Source of the DNA: Endomychus coccineus
Taxonomy: Eukaryota; Arthropoda; Insecta; Coleoptera; Endomychidae
DNA length: 64,000 bases
Assembly (NCBI GenBank): GCA_958510875.1
Contig: OY294069.1
Span: 178,170,868 to 178,234,867 of the forward strand
Reading direction: 5' to 3'
Position 1 is the stretch's first letter. Each line of letters begins with the position of its first letter. Shown one piece after another: positions 34,458-44,960 of this stretch. The notes below the pieces were generated by a model, which saw nothing but the letters and a program-made list of their open reading frames with translations, was not told where the DNA came from and made no database searches. A program made the position numbers and the translations under genes.

Positions 34458-34795
34458 GAGGCCAAGTGGCTCAGTGGTAGAAGTATCGATCTGCTAATCA
34501 CTGTGGATTAAAGTCACCGGTTAGAATCTCAGCGACGGCGGAGTTTTTCCGATGGTCCGAGAAAGTGGTGAGGCAAGATACAATGGGCCGATAGGCCTAA
34601 GTGTCATCGAGACTACCCTGGTTGTAGAGTTGAGTCTGCCACACGTGGTGGAGTGGTTAGTGGGTGACCTGAAGATGCCAGATGTGATTCTCCTGAAACC
34701 ATTAATGCCCCACCAGGAACTAAACTATTACTCAGAAAAAAACAGAAATCTCGCCGAATGAAAAACAATTTCTGCCAGCTCCAGACTATACGTAT
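34458..34795 (+). mobile_element. tRNA-derived SINE
   Basis: The head (34458-34545) has an RNA polymerase III A box, TGGCTCAGTGG at 34467-34477, and a degenerate B box, GGTTAGAATCTC at 34519-34530, 52 bases apart, in a tRNA-like order with a CTGCTAATC anticodon-like segment resembling tRNA-Ser. It does not fold as a clean tRNA: the acceptor arms do not pair and the B box is altered. The downstream ~250 bp is unrelated body sequence, and its open frame at 34552-34761 is incidental. The 3' boundary and the target duplication are not resolved. Confidence 0.65.
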
Positions 34796-35577
34796 TCACA
34801 GAGCAGCTCTTCAATTTCCATGTTCTTCCAGTTAAGTCGTCAAACGGATCAATTCATACAGTGGCTACTTGTCTGAACCACTATTGATCTTGAAGAAAGC
34901 TGGGTGAGATTGATAGTTCTAGAAAATGATGAAATAAATCGGAAGGCAAACAAAACCAACTCTGGCCTACCTTGAGGATGTAATGGTGACCTGAAACGTT
35001 TCGCTATTAAATGTAATTCCCTATTGGTTGATTAAACACTGGACCAATGTTTCTAAAATAAAACGAAACATATCCCGTATGTGTATTGACGTTGAAGGAC
35101 TAGGACTTGTAGGAAATTGCTGTTTTGTTTAAAAGTAGCCTTGTTGGTGTGAGTGGTGGCCTTTGTTTTATAGAGTCTATTTAAGTTTGTCGGACAGATT
35201 CCGGTAGAAGCTTTCAGGAAATAAAAGCTGGAGTTGTTTTATTAAGTTTCCCTTTTGTTTAGAGCACAAAATGGCCAACTTGGAGGAGCAAATGTGCTGT
35301 AGTAACAAAATCACTGAAGTTAGTGGCTCTTTTACCGACTAAACGGAAAGTATGTTAGACGTGTTCGTAGTTTTTACATTCCTACATTACGTTTCACGCT
35401 CCACTTACGTGTACTTCAGTCTACATTATATATAAGTACCTGTTTATCAAGACAATCAGTACATATTATGATTTTTTGAGTTATTATACAGTTAATATGT
35501 GAATTATTAACTATGTTCGACCTTCAAAAGTCACACAAGACTGACAGCTACATTGCGCGATTTGTTTTCATTATTAA
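34796..35577. other. Unassigned stretch upstream of the PLE
   Basis: No gene recognised. The segment ends where the Penelope-like reading frame begins without its N-terminal half. Confidence 0.35.
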
Positions 35578-36726
35578 CGTTGGGCAGAGATTAAAAACCA
35601 CACACCTCTAGATCAATCGGAATTTATAAATGCTGTAAAATTTTGTTTAGAATGCACATACTTTCAGTATGGTGAGCAATTTTTTGGACAAATATTCGGC
35701 ACAGCAATGGGATCTCCTATTTCAGCTACCATTGCTAACCTCGTTATGGAGTGCCTAGAGGAATCTGTTATGAGTTCATTAGATTTTCGGCCTGTATTCT
35801 TTAAACGGTATGTAGACGATTGCCTTATGTGTGTTCCCAACGATAAAATTCAATATGTAATTGATAAATTTAACAATTTTCACTGTAAACTTCAATTCAC
35901 TTGTGAAATAGAATTAAACAATAACATAAATTTCCTAGATATGAACATTAGGCATGATGCTGATGGAAGAATAAAAACCTCTTGGTTTACTAAAGAAGTA
36001 TGGTCTCAACGTTATCTTCACTTCAATTCCGTTGCACCAGCTTGTTATAAAAAAAGTGTCATAAACAGCCTTACAGATCGCGCGATAAAATTGTCCCACG
36101 CAGATGACCGCCCCAAAAATTTAAAAATTGTTCGTACTACACTAGAATTGAATGGCTACCCAAAAACTTTTTTCAATCCTATCATTAAAGAAAGAATAAA
36201 CAAAATCTATAATGGTTCGTCTAATAAAAATAACATAAAAGGTAATACAGACAATTTTATAACTCTACCTTACATTCCGGAGACCTCAGAGAAAATCAAA
36301 AAATGTTTGAAAAAGTATGATATAAATGTTGCGCATAAACCTACTAACTGTGTTGGGAAATATTTCTCAAATCTAAAACCGTTAATACCCAAAGATAAAC
36401 AAACCCACACAGTGTATAAATTGAATTGTTTAGATTGTGATGGAACCTATACTGGAATCTCTAAACAATATTTACAAAAAAGAATGTACGGCCATAAATA
36501 TAGCACAAGAAATAACAACTTAGAAAATTCCACCGCCCTTGCTAAGCATTGCTTTGATTATAACCATCAATTTGATTACAAAAATGTTAATATCTTAACT
36601 AAGGAAACCAATTATTATAAAAGATCTATCCTGGAGATGATTCACATAAAACGGGACCCCAAATCTGTAAATCATAGGGTAGACACACAAAATCTAAGTC
36701 ATATTTATACTAATTTGATTAAATAA
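35578..36726 (+). CDS. PLE reverse transcriptase/GIY-YIG endonuclease, N-terminally truncated
   Basis: An open frame of about 382 codons starts without a true N terminus (AEIKNHTPLDQSEF), followed by FGTAMGSPISATIANL (the 'MGSPLSP' RT motif, with the first Met at 35707) and RYVDDC, the catalytic YVDD at about 35809-35820. NFLDM follows. The C-terminal third carries a GIY-YIG-type nuclease: VYKLNCLDCDGTYTGISKQYLQKRM...H at about 36412-36500, in which the usual 'GIY' and 'YIG' are altered to VYK and YTG, with a CxxC just before YTG as in insect PLEs. A complete PLE protein is usually about 700-850 residues, so roughly half is missing. The stop is at 36724-36726. There is no frameshift in the retained part. 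Confidence 0.85.
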   Translation, partial: RWAEIKNHTPLDQSEFINAVKFCLECTYFQYGEQFFGQIFGTAMGSPISATIANLVMECLEESVMSSLDFRPVFFKRYVDDCLMCVPNDKIQYVIDKFNNFHCKLQFTCEIELNNNINFLDMNIRHDADGRIKTSWFTKEVWSQRYLHFNSVAPACYKKSVINSLTDRAIKLSHADDRPKNLKIVRTTLELNGYPKTFFNPIIKERINKIYNGSSNKNNIKGNTDNFITLPYIPETSEKIKKCLKKYDINVAHKPTNCVGKYFSNLKPLIPKDKQTHTVYKLNCLDCDGTYTGISKQYLQKRMYGHKYSTRNNNLENSTALAKHCFDYNHQFDYKNVNILTKETNYYKRSILEMIHIKRDPKSVNHRVDTQNLSHIYTNLIK

Positions 36727-37131
36727 TCTCTTGCAAATTCTTACATACGTCTTTATAAGTGTAGAAAATGTTTTTAGGAAGAATTCGTAATAGTTATTTC
36801 CCAGTACAGGCCTGAAACCGTTCTTAAGGGCCTTGTCATAAATCCTACACATCTGGTTTCGAAAGTAGATACTTGACAAATAACTTCGTTCTTCTCATTT
36901 GTTGTGAGAATACCAATCAATATGCACTCATATATTTTAATAATATTACTGAATAGCGGATTCTTACTTCAAAAAAATAATTTTTTATACATTAATTCTG
37001 ACGATACAATTCGATTATTCGTGGTTCTGTTCGTTTCGACGGCGTGGGCTCTTTTAATTGAAGTTTAATTGTGCGATTTGGACGCTTGTGCTATAATTAG
37101 TTTTAATAAACCCCCTTTTTAGACATAGCGA

Positions 37132-37173
37132 GTCTTCTGATGATGGTCGTGAGACCGAAACGTACGTAAAGAC
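37132..37173 (+). ncRNA. Hammerhead ribozyme (type I, minimal stem III)
   Basis: The core CTGATGA (37137-37143) is followed by a GGTC/GACC stem II with a GTGA loop (37145-37156) and GAAA (37157-37160). Stem I pairs GTCTT (37132-37136) with AAGAC (37169-37173). Stem III is minimal, A60-U67 and C61-G66 around GTAC, placing the predicted cleavage after the GTA at 37166-37168. One unpaired U (37144) lies between the core and stem II. PLEs are known to carry such ribozymes near their ends. Confidence 0.75.
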
Positions 37174-37175
37174 GA

Positions 37176-40100
37176 ATAGTTAAAACAAAGTGTTATTGTG
37201 ACCTATTTCCCGAGAATTTTTATATATAATTCATACTGGGTCAAGAATCTTATTATTAGTTTTCATTATTATCATAATTTATGTTAGTCAGATTGTATTA
37301 TCTGAGCACTAAATTCCCTCATTCTTCTTTTGGTAACCCAATTTTGCGCTTTCGGACACTTCTGCTGGTTGAACGTTTGATCTTAAGATTTATTAATTGC
37401 CTAGTAACATGTTAGTTAACTCTAAAAAATTATACCATATGTTTTATATAATACTTTATGTATTAATATCATATTTTTTAATCAGGTGAACTGTTAAAAT
37501 CAATGTATGTTTAAGAACGAATAATGTATTCTAGAGTGGAGAAAAAAATGAATGTGAACAAGTAAGTTGAGAGGACCAGTTATCTGCATCCCCATCCTAG
37601 AAAATTCCACTTCGCACACGATCACACAACAGGGCAGGGTCAAGTGTTAAAAAGGACTTAACCATCATCAAGTCGTTCTATTGTGACGCGGAATCTATCC
37701 GGAATCCAAGAATTTTCACCACCTCTCTTAAAGTTTTCGTAGCGAAATTAGAGAGAGCGTTTGTTAAGGCAGGGTGTTAAAAAAAAAGGGAATAGCGATC
37801 TTGGCCAAATCGTATATTAATGTATTCACTTGAATTGTTCAAACTTCTAATCGAGGTGAACATGAATTTGCAAGTTAATTAACGGCGAAAGCGAGGTTTG
37901 AGCCAATTTCTATTTTAATGCGCAGCCAGATAAGGAGGAGACAATAATAGTTTGAATTTAGTCAAGGGAGATGTGAGTGGTCATATGACATGATTTCGCA
38001 ATTACCAGCTTGCAACAATCACATCGTTCTTTGTTTGTCGTAGAGCTTGTGTCGGTAATTAGCCAACTTTGCTCTTTATCTGCCTTTCGCTAAGTGCTAT
38101 TTAGCGAAACGAGCATACCAAAGTATTAACAAAAGATGCCATTAAAATGGTGCCCGCGCGACTCATTAATCTTGCGGTTTTATTATCCTATCTCCTTCTA
38201 TTTAGATATTACCTTGAGAACTAGAGATTGTTATAGATACGTGGAACTTTGGAAAATCTGGAAAGACATATTCGGTCCAAGAAAATGTTACCTCTCTTTC
38301 GATCCATTAGGTTGACACATCATCTGGATGAAACGTTCGGAGCCTTGAAGAATTCTAAAATATCTCGAACATATCCGATTTTGGAAATTATAGCTTGTAT
38401 TTTCATTGTCACAAACCTCTTTTCCATATATGTAAGTATTTTGACGTTACTTGTGAGCTTCTCATGTCTCGATCAGAAGAATTTAACGAGTAATCATGAC
38501 AGAAAAAATTGGTTCTCCAGGTTGAGTTGTGACAACACAAATATTATTTCCAGGCAGCTGTTTCGCTCTGCTTCAACGATTTCCGGCATAGGTGGGTATG
38601 TAGTATCTGGCACAGAAATTTTAACCAGCTAGAGATTGTGTTGTAGATAATTGGGAATTTGGAAAATTTAAATTTGGTTATAGAAAACAGTGGCGGCTCG
38701 TGAGTTATGAAAGAGGGTGAACAAATAAGAAACTAAGCTATTTTTTCTACATGAAATCCATTCTCCTATTTTTCATGTTGAAAAAAAACGTCTATGAATT
38801 TGTTGTCAAAATCTGGGATGAACTGGACGAACTTTTTTTCTATGATAGGACCACCAATACGTTCTGTCGATCTTCTGACATTTCACTTCTCAGAAAAGTT
38901 TCCGTCAAAACCTTTTTTCGCTTGTTGTCTGTTATGAACACTGAAAGTGGCAAAATACCACCTGCGTCACACATGTCATCGTGCTCATAAATTTTGAAAG
39001 TTCAATTTTCAATTATATACTGTCCAACATAGAATCAGATTTCCAAGTTTCACCAAAATGTTTTTGTGGAAATTCATGTCTACAAGTTTCAGAATTTTGA
39101 GAATCAAATAGTGTTTCTGCACTTAAAAGATCCCTGAAAGAAATCGGTCGCTAATTTGGCTTAAAATAGTGTCACATACTTCCTTTCCAATAACCGCTCT
39201 GTTATCTCCAACTGTCGTTTTTATTTTTTCCTAGCAGGTTCTTCATTATTCTGTTGTTGATCGTCATTAATTCGAATAATTTGCTGTTGGGATTATTCAT
39301 TTGCTCTTTTTGCATTTGAGTCTAATTAAATAATATTTCAATATGTGGCATGATGCAATGAAGGAACCATTAGAGACATTCCGGGCAATTCTAATGTTTC
39401 AACAAATCACTTGCTACTAATAGTAACTGAAGCCATCCCATTTTCGTCAATAATTTCATCTAAACATTCTTTGAAAGAATCTTAGTTTTCAAATAGTGTG
39501 TCTACTTTTGAAAATCCAGCGTGTAAAAACAGCACATGGTGATCCCCAGGTTGGAAAAGATATAGTATAAGTATAATTAATTCGAAGAGAATGGAACTGA
39601 ATTATGACGTTAAGTTAAAAGATGAGAATGACAATGAGATGAATGATTGTGCAGGCATGTCGTCCATTAACAGAGAATTATCAAAAATTTCTATTCAATC
39701 GGCAACTCTACCAAAACCATACCAAACGTAATCATGATAATATTCAAAAGACTAGAAAGTTGTGGTTGACTAGATTTTTGGCCCATACATAAGAATGCCC
39801 AACATGGCATAATAAATACGACATACCCGCTTCAATGTTCCCACACACAATGCTGAATCGATCTCCCTGCCTAAAAATCATAGATCCCGACAAAATGACA
39901 ACAATTCCGTGAATTTATGTAGAATGATAACATATCGCGATGACTGTACAGCTGCCGCTATTATAACATAGATGTCAGGGTATGACTCATCCGGACTTAT
40001 TTATTCAAATTATTACCAATTCAAACAATAATGAAAGTAAACTCTGCAACAGAATTCACACCGTTATAGGATCCCCCAGATCTGTTTTATCAGTGCGTGA

Positions 40101-42131
40101 CATTGTGAATAACATTATCAGTGGAACATCTGCTTTCCGGCAGATGGTGTTGAAGCATCTAGGTTCTCCAAAGATTTTCAAAAGTGGTAGTTATATGATC
40201 TCATGAGAAGCGCGAAGAAGTTACCCGGAACTAATGGACGGGCTGGAGAACAAAAACATTGCCTATTCATTATAAAACTAAATGTGTTTATATTTCACAT
40301 TGCAAATTAGTCAACAATGAACAACGATCTGCAGTTTCTTCTACCTAAATACTTTTTCCAGAAGTTTTTCAACCGATTCGTTGTTGAAATCGAATCGTAT
40401 CTATGCGAAAGCATCATATTTGTCTAATATTTTTATTCAAAACACAAATCCTGGGGTGACCCATTACGTACCAGATATATTTATTGAATCGCAAATTTTC
40501 TCGAAGATCCGAATCACGAAATGAATTTGTCAGAGGAAGTGTAAAGTGATGTTTGTCAAGTTTCAAGTTTCGATGTTTTCTTGATGTTTACAAATCATGG
40601 CAAATGAGTAATAATTATAGCAGCCATTTCCTAATTAAGCAACGCCCCTGACGTCTCCTTCGCTTAACCGAAATATCTCTCGGCTTAATTCCTTCTTTAC
40701 ACTTTAAGTTCTCCTTAGGCTCGATTTAGGCTTTTACCAGCACTGTTCGTGTTAATACGACGGGCGGATGGGTTGGGGATGGAGGTGAGGGGAGATGCGA
40801 GAGGGATAATCTAGTAGCGGCAACTCCGGTAATTACGGCGACATAAACAGTGTTTAAGAGAGGAGCTACATTAATTCATTAATTAAAATGCTCTAAGCTA
40901 AGTCTCTGAAACCTGACTACATAAAATGAAACAAAGTAATATACAACCCCTTTCCACTGTAGATTTCATAAAGGAATTTACACGTATTTTTGTTCTGCGC
41001 CTGAGCCGATTTGCGGCTTTTGCTAAAAACAAAAATAAACGGAGTTACGCTTCTCATGTGGAAACATCCAAGAGGAGAAAAAAACATTTCGTTGGAAACC
41101 AATCGTTCGCAAAGTTTCGAAACGTGTAAAGAATCAGTCACCCGAAAGATACAAAAACAAAAATAAACTAGTATACTCTATGGAAATATTCATAAATGAG
41201 ACTGATCGGCGATTTGTCCCTTATTTATCATTCATAAACATATCATTTGTAAGATGCATTGAGACATCGAGGTACAATAAAATTAAACCAGGTTTTGTCT
41301 GCAAGCTGCTAGCTAATACTCATAGGAAAAGAAGACGTGTGTATCCCCAAGTTTCAAGACTTGATACGAATATTTCAAATTTTTAGAAGCAGCTAACAGC
41401 GTGGAAAGAGGTGAAATTCACTCTATGTCATCTGAAAGCTTATTTGACAGGGATATCTATGGTCGGTCACTGTCAATATATCAGCTGTATGTCATGTGAA
41501 CGTCATGCTGTCATCCTGAGGGGTCACAGACAATGTGAACTGTGATAATGATGACACAATTTCGTGTAAGCATATTGAGAGATACAGAATTAAATTTTCT
41601 GAATTATGAAGATAACTTAGTTAATTTAACATGGGGTTACAAGATGAAGAGTGTTTACCAATTACCTCACTTTGGTCCCGGCAGAGTCTTATACTTTTGT
41701 AAATATGAACCTCTGAAAGGATAGTAGATCATTAATGGACACTATCCAATTCGATGCCCGCCAAGATATAGTTATAGTATTCTTACAGATAATCAATTCA
41801 AATATTTAATCGCAAATTCTCCAATCGTCCGAAGTATATACCAGCGCATCCGCCAGTATGTTCGCAGATCGGCAGCACTGAGAATATTATAAATAAAGTA
41901 CGGAGTCGTCGTATGACAATTACCTGACAAATATACGACCAATATTCACTATAATACAATCTAGATGCAATGTTCTCACAGATATATCCGTATACGTACG
42001 TGAACATAATATATAGATCTTCCTTTGCATCCCCTGGTCGATATCAGATGTCAAGAGTGTCGACAAGTCATCCGGAAAAGGAATCTAGCTGGCGTAAATA
42101 ATCCGTTAGGAAATAGAACAAAAGACGGTAC
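37176..42131. other. Long gene-free stretch with possible non-coding conserved blocks
   Basis: I recognise no gene in these 5 kb. Open frames at 38249-38632, 38751-38990, 39982-40206, 41180-41386 and 41542-41724 lack domain signals. Two less AT-rich patches (37900-38170 and 40630-40870) have homeodomain-like TAATTA/AATTAG cores; the first also has a 9-bp-arm hairpin (TTTCGCTAA at 38085-38093 with TTAGCGAAA at 38101-38109). A pair of imperfect ~40-bp direct repeats starts at 38221 and 38629 (CTAGAGATTGT...GGAAAAT). 'CAGTGGCGGCT' at 38692 resembles hAT outer bases. Confidence 0.35.
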
Positions 42132-42240
42132 CCAATCAGAGCGGTAACAAAGTAGCGTCTGGCGTCACCCTTTGTTACCGAACAATAGAGCATCGCGTAA
42201 ACGATGCCTGCTCGGTTGGTATTTGTATATATAAGTTATT
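42132..42240 (+). promoter_or_regulatory. Promoter-like cluster: CCAAT box, inverted HMG sites, TATA
   Basis: A consensus NF-Y site CCAATCAG lies at 42132-42139. An exact inverted repeat GGTAACAAAG (42143-42152) / CTTTGTTACC (42170-42179) presents two head-to-head Sox/TCF-like cores. A second small inverted repeat GCATCG/CGATGC is at 42190-42207, and a strong TATA box TATATATAAG at 42226-42235. The spacing would suit a start near 42260, but no coding frame follows, so the product, if any, is unknown. Confidence 0.4.
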
Positions 42241-42559
42241 ATATCGCCAAAGGCACGAAACACCCAATTAAATTATTTATCATCTTGTATACGTAGAAAC
42301 AATTAAACTTAACGATGTATCAGTAGTTCGTGACTTTTTGAATGGATGATAAATATCACGAATATAGAGACATGAGAACAAGAAATGTATGAAACTTACA
42401 ATTCAATTGCTCTTTAATTAGTAATATGCAATTTCAACGATTCAAATAATGGGAAGAAACTGAAATCAGCCCTGAAAATCAATAATTCATCATTGTGTGT
42501 CCCATGATCAGTAGCTTTTCCATTCTAGTAGGTTTGTGGCTCACCAAAACCTCGGAATA
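42241..42559. other. Unassigned stretch downstream of promoter-like cluster
   Basis: Nothing recognised; no open frame of note. Confidence 0.3.
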
Positions 42560-43440
42560 TCGCATACGCTGGCTTCCATAAGTTCTTCTGGAATTAGTAC
42601 ATGATGGATGACAGATCTGGCCATTCGAATAGCATGTGGGAGGCAGAGTTTCTTCTATCCCTCGGCATTTCCTACATATAGGGTCATCAGCTACTGAATT
42701 CCCAACAGTCTAGCCAATATTTCTGTTTCAAAACAATTATTATCAACAATGATCAAATAGATCAACAAAGAGAATTCGGTTCTAAAGGAAATATGAGCAA
42801 TTGAATATTTTCAATCCAAAATGACTGCCTACTGCATCCGGTCTATCAAAATCTGTGCCAAGTTCTTGCAGGCCGGAATGATCTTCAAATTCGAACGCAG
42901 CGAAGACCGAATTCCGCCCAAAACACAGATAATCAGAATCACTAAAACGACCTTATGGTCTGGCTATAGCGTACGGAGCTTTAACAGGAGATCTTGAGGC
43001 TTTGTCCATTTTTCCTTCTGTTTCAAGACTATGTTCTTCTCTGCCGGAGCAGAGAATTCGATGACATACATAATCTTAGTTTGTTTATCGAGAAGGATCT
43101 ATTTGCTTGTATGAACCTGACAGTCGGAAACGGGTAATTCCAGTGGATCTGGCTTTTTTCGTTTCCCACGAAAGGTTCAATATCTCATGGCATGCCGGAT
43201 ATGCCTACAGCAGGTACAATAACCTCTCAGGCGTCTTTAGACAGCCTCTGTAGATGATATCAGGAGCGTGCACAACTATCACGCGTTGCAGCGATAGACC
43301 AAGGTGATGATCTTGGCAACCTGATATAAATCCTTCAGTCTGGATGTAAGCCCGGTTGGCCTCAGGTAGCCTAAGGTCTGCCTTGTTGGCAAGCCTAACA
43401 TTTCGATGTTTCCGGGGAAAACGATTACATGCCATTAAAA
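42560..43440 (-). pseudogene. R2/R4-type LINE relic (restriction-like endonuclease region)
   Basis: Minus-strand frames give fragments in the order expected for the C-terminal part of a LINE with a restriction-like endonuclease: ANRAYIQTEGFISGCQD at about 43345-43295, ILLDKQTKIMYVIEFSAPAEK near 43110-43030 (the 'PDI..D...IE' type active-site region, with the PD not preserved), VLVILIICVLGGIRSS at about 42965-42905 and IIPACKNLAQIL at about 42885-42850. A further CRKCRGIEETLP fragment at about 42680-42640 looks like a cysteine-containing stretch of the same group. Stops and frame changes are frequent, so it is dead. The reverse-transcriptase domain is absent. Assignment is from recalled motifs and is moderately sure; the exact clade is open. 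Confidence 0.5.
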
Positions 43441-43499
43441 TGTTCTAGTCTCTCTAGAATTTTTGTCAATGGTTATTTATATTCAGACCTAGAGAGATC

Positions 43500-43690
43500 T
43501 GATTGCCTTTGGGGACAATATGAAACAATTAATTTGTATGTTTGTCAATATCTTTGTTGTAAGTAGTTAATAACCCTTTCTGAGGATGCCACTGTGTGGT
43601 GAAACGATCAATACAGTGTTATTAAAGGGTAAATCTGTGTTTTATTGATATTTTTCTATACAAATTGAGTAAATTCATGTAAACGAAAAA
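43500..43690 (+). mobile_element. PLE 3' tail fragment with hammerhead-like motif
   Basis: CTGAGGA (43580-43586), a short stem II GCCAC/GTGGT around TGT (43588-43600), then GAAAC (43601-43605) matches the CUGANGA-stem-GAAAC core. ACCCTTT (43573-43579) just before the core can pair with AAAGGGT at about 43624-43630 as stem I. No PLE coding sequence adjoins it, so the identification rests on the motif and on its likeness to the other tails in this window. Confidence 0.45.
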
Positions 43691-44629
43691 ACTTTCAAAT
43701 TATTTTATTTTAAATAACAACGTAACGTACATGAAGAAGCTAACTTTATGCTACGCCCGAGATACCGTTCACAAGCATTTGTTTGGTGGTTTTTCCAGCG
43801 AGTGGAGTTCAACGGCGCTCGCTTTAATGTCATGTCAATAACGATATACCCCTCGTCCGATTGATCCAATCTGGAGGCAGTGCGTAGAGAGAGTGAGGCG
43901 GCGGGTCTTTGTCCGAGCGGTCGGTAATATCGTTGTCTTTTGTTATTGGATCATGAATTGGGTTTCAACGCCGCGCCGGTAAAAGCTCCGGAAAGCTCTA
44001 TTAGCAGTCTTTCTTCCCTAAACCCCTGCTTAGGAGATTTGTGCTGTCATGGCCGTTCCCGCTAAAGGTTTTTACATTGAAATGTGCTTATTCCCTTTGT
44101 AGCTTTATACTTATAGCTTTATATATGTATCTGTTTGTCCGACTTCTACTTCTGGGGTCTTCTTGTCATAACATTTCGCCGTATTCTGTAACAACACTCG
44201 AATAATGCTTTTGATATCGCTTGGCGTAGAAACGTTTTTATTTTTCCGATGGACTGTTCGAATATCGGCAAAATAACATGTGTAAAAAAAGAGTTACACA
44301 TTGAACTTCTCAACTTGCAGCACTCTTGAACTTATTGGGAAGCTACCGTTAGTTTCAAATGTTGTTTTTCACTCTTTTTTTGTGGGCCAGGTGCCACACT
44401 TTTCCTTCAAATCTTGAGTCCGACGCTTGGGTCTGAGGCGTCAGATTTTATATTTTGACTATATGAGAGGAAACCTGTAAGGTTCTATGAACCTCGGGAG
44501 ACCCAGCGGTGGTAAATTGGGAGAGAAGACATGCATTAGATTTTTTATTAAAGTTTGGAGGGTCCAAGCGTCAGAAAAAACCCTCACTAGTTGAAGAAAT
44601 CCACAACTTTACCGTTCTATAGAAGAATA
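43691..44629. other. Unassigned stretch with a GC-richer patch
   Basis: No gene recognised. 43780-44060 is distinctly richer in GC than its surroundings and free of TE signatures, and could be a conserved non-coding block or an old gene edge; there is no coding evidence. Confidence 0.3.
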
Positions 44630-44960
44630 AAGTCTAGTAGAGAGAAGTTCGATAGGTCTAGAGCTTGATAATGAAGAGTTGACCGGCTTCAGCTTGTCTA
44701 CCGAAAGGATCGGCTTATGCTCTCGCATAATCAGATCAAGAGCGCGAGCCGCAATCTGTCTTAAGGTACAGTAAATCAGAGTCACCGTTCGACCTCTACG
44801 TAGAAACCAACAACGTTCCGTCTGAGCTGAAAGGAGGAAAGACTCCATTCGTAACGCTCAGAAGCGTGAGCCGCGTTCAGCCTAGGTGCGCTAGCTTGAT
44901 TCGTTTTCCAACAATCGACCACCGAACAGTGAGCAAAATAAATCGAATAGCGTCGAGTAA
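44630..44960 (+). repeat. Dispersed GC-richer repeat family 2, copy 2
   Basis: Includes TCGCATAATCAGATCAAGAG, GCGCGAGCCGCAATCTGTCT, AACAACGTTCCGTCTGAGC and a second GCGTGAGCCGCG. The same blocks recur inverted at 56700-56960 and partly at 34050-34200. Overlapping minus-strand open frames (44609-44848 and 44782-45015) are probably incidental. Confidence 0.55.

Larger units (their letters stand above)
35578..37175 (+). mobile_element. 5'-truncated Penelope-like element (PLE-1)
   Basis: This contains the C-terminal half of a PLE reverse transcriptase, its GIY-YIG endonuclease domain, about 400 bp of 3' non-coding sequence and a hammerhead-ribozyme motif. The 5' part, including early RT motifs, is missing; an in-frame stop lies just upstream of 35578. 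5' truncation is common for PLEs. The long open frame suggests a fairly recent insertion. The right boundary is uncertain beyond the ribozyme. Confidence 0.85.

Noticed and set aside
34458..34545. Functional tRNA-Ser gene
   Set aside because: The acceptor ends do not pair, the B box is altered, and non-tRNA body sequence follows directly; a SINE head explains it better.
34960..35010. Hammerhead-like CTTGAGGATG...CTGAAACGTT
   Set aside because: The core contains an extra base and stem II is not self-complementary; a similar GTGACCTGAAACGT also occurs near 61630 without any core.
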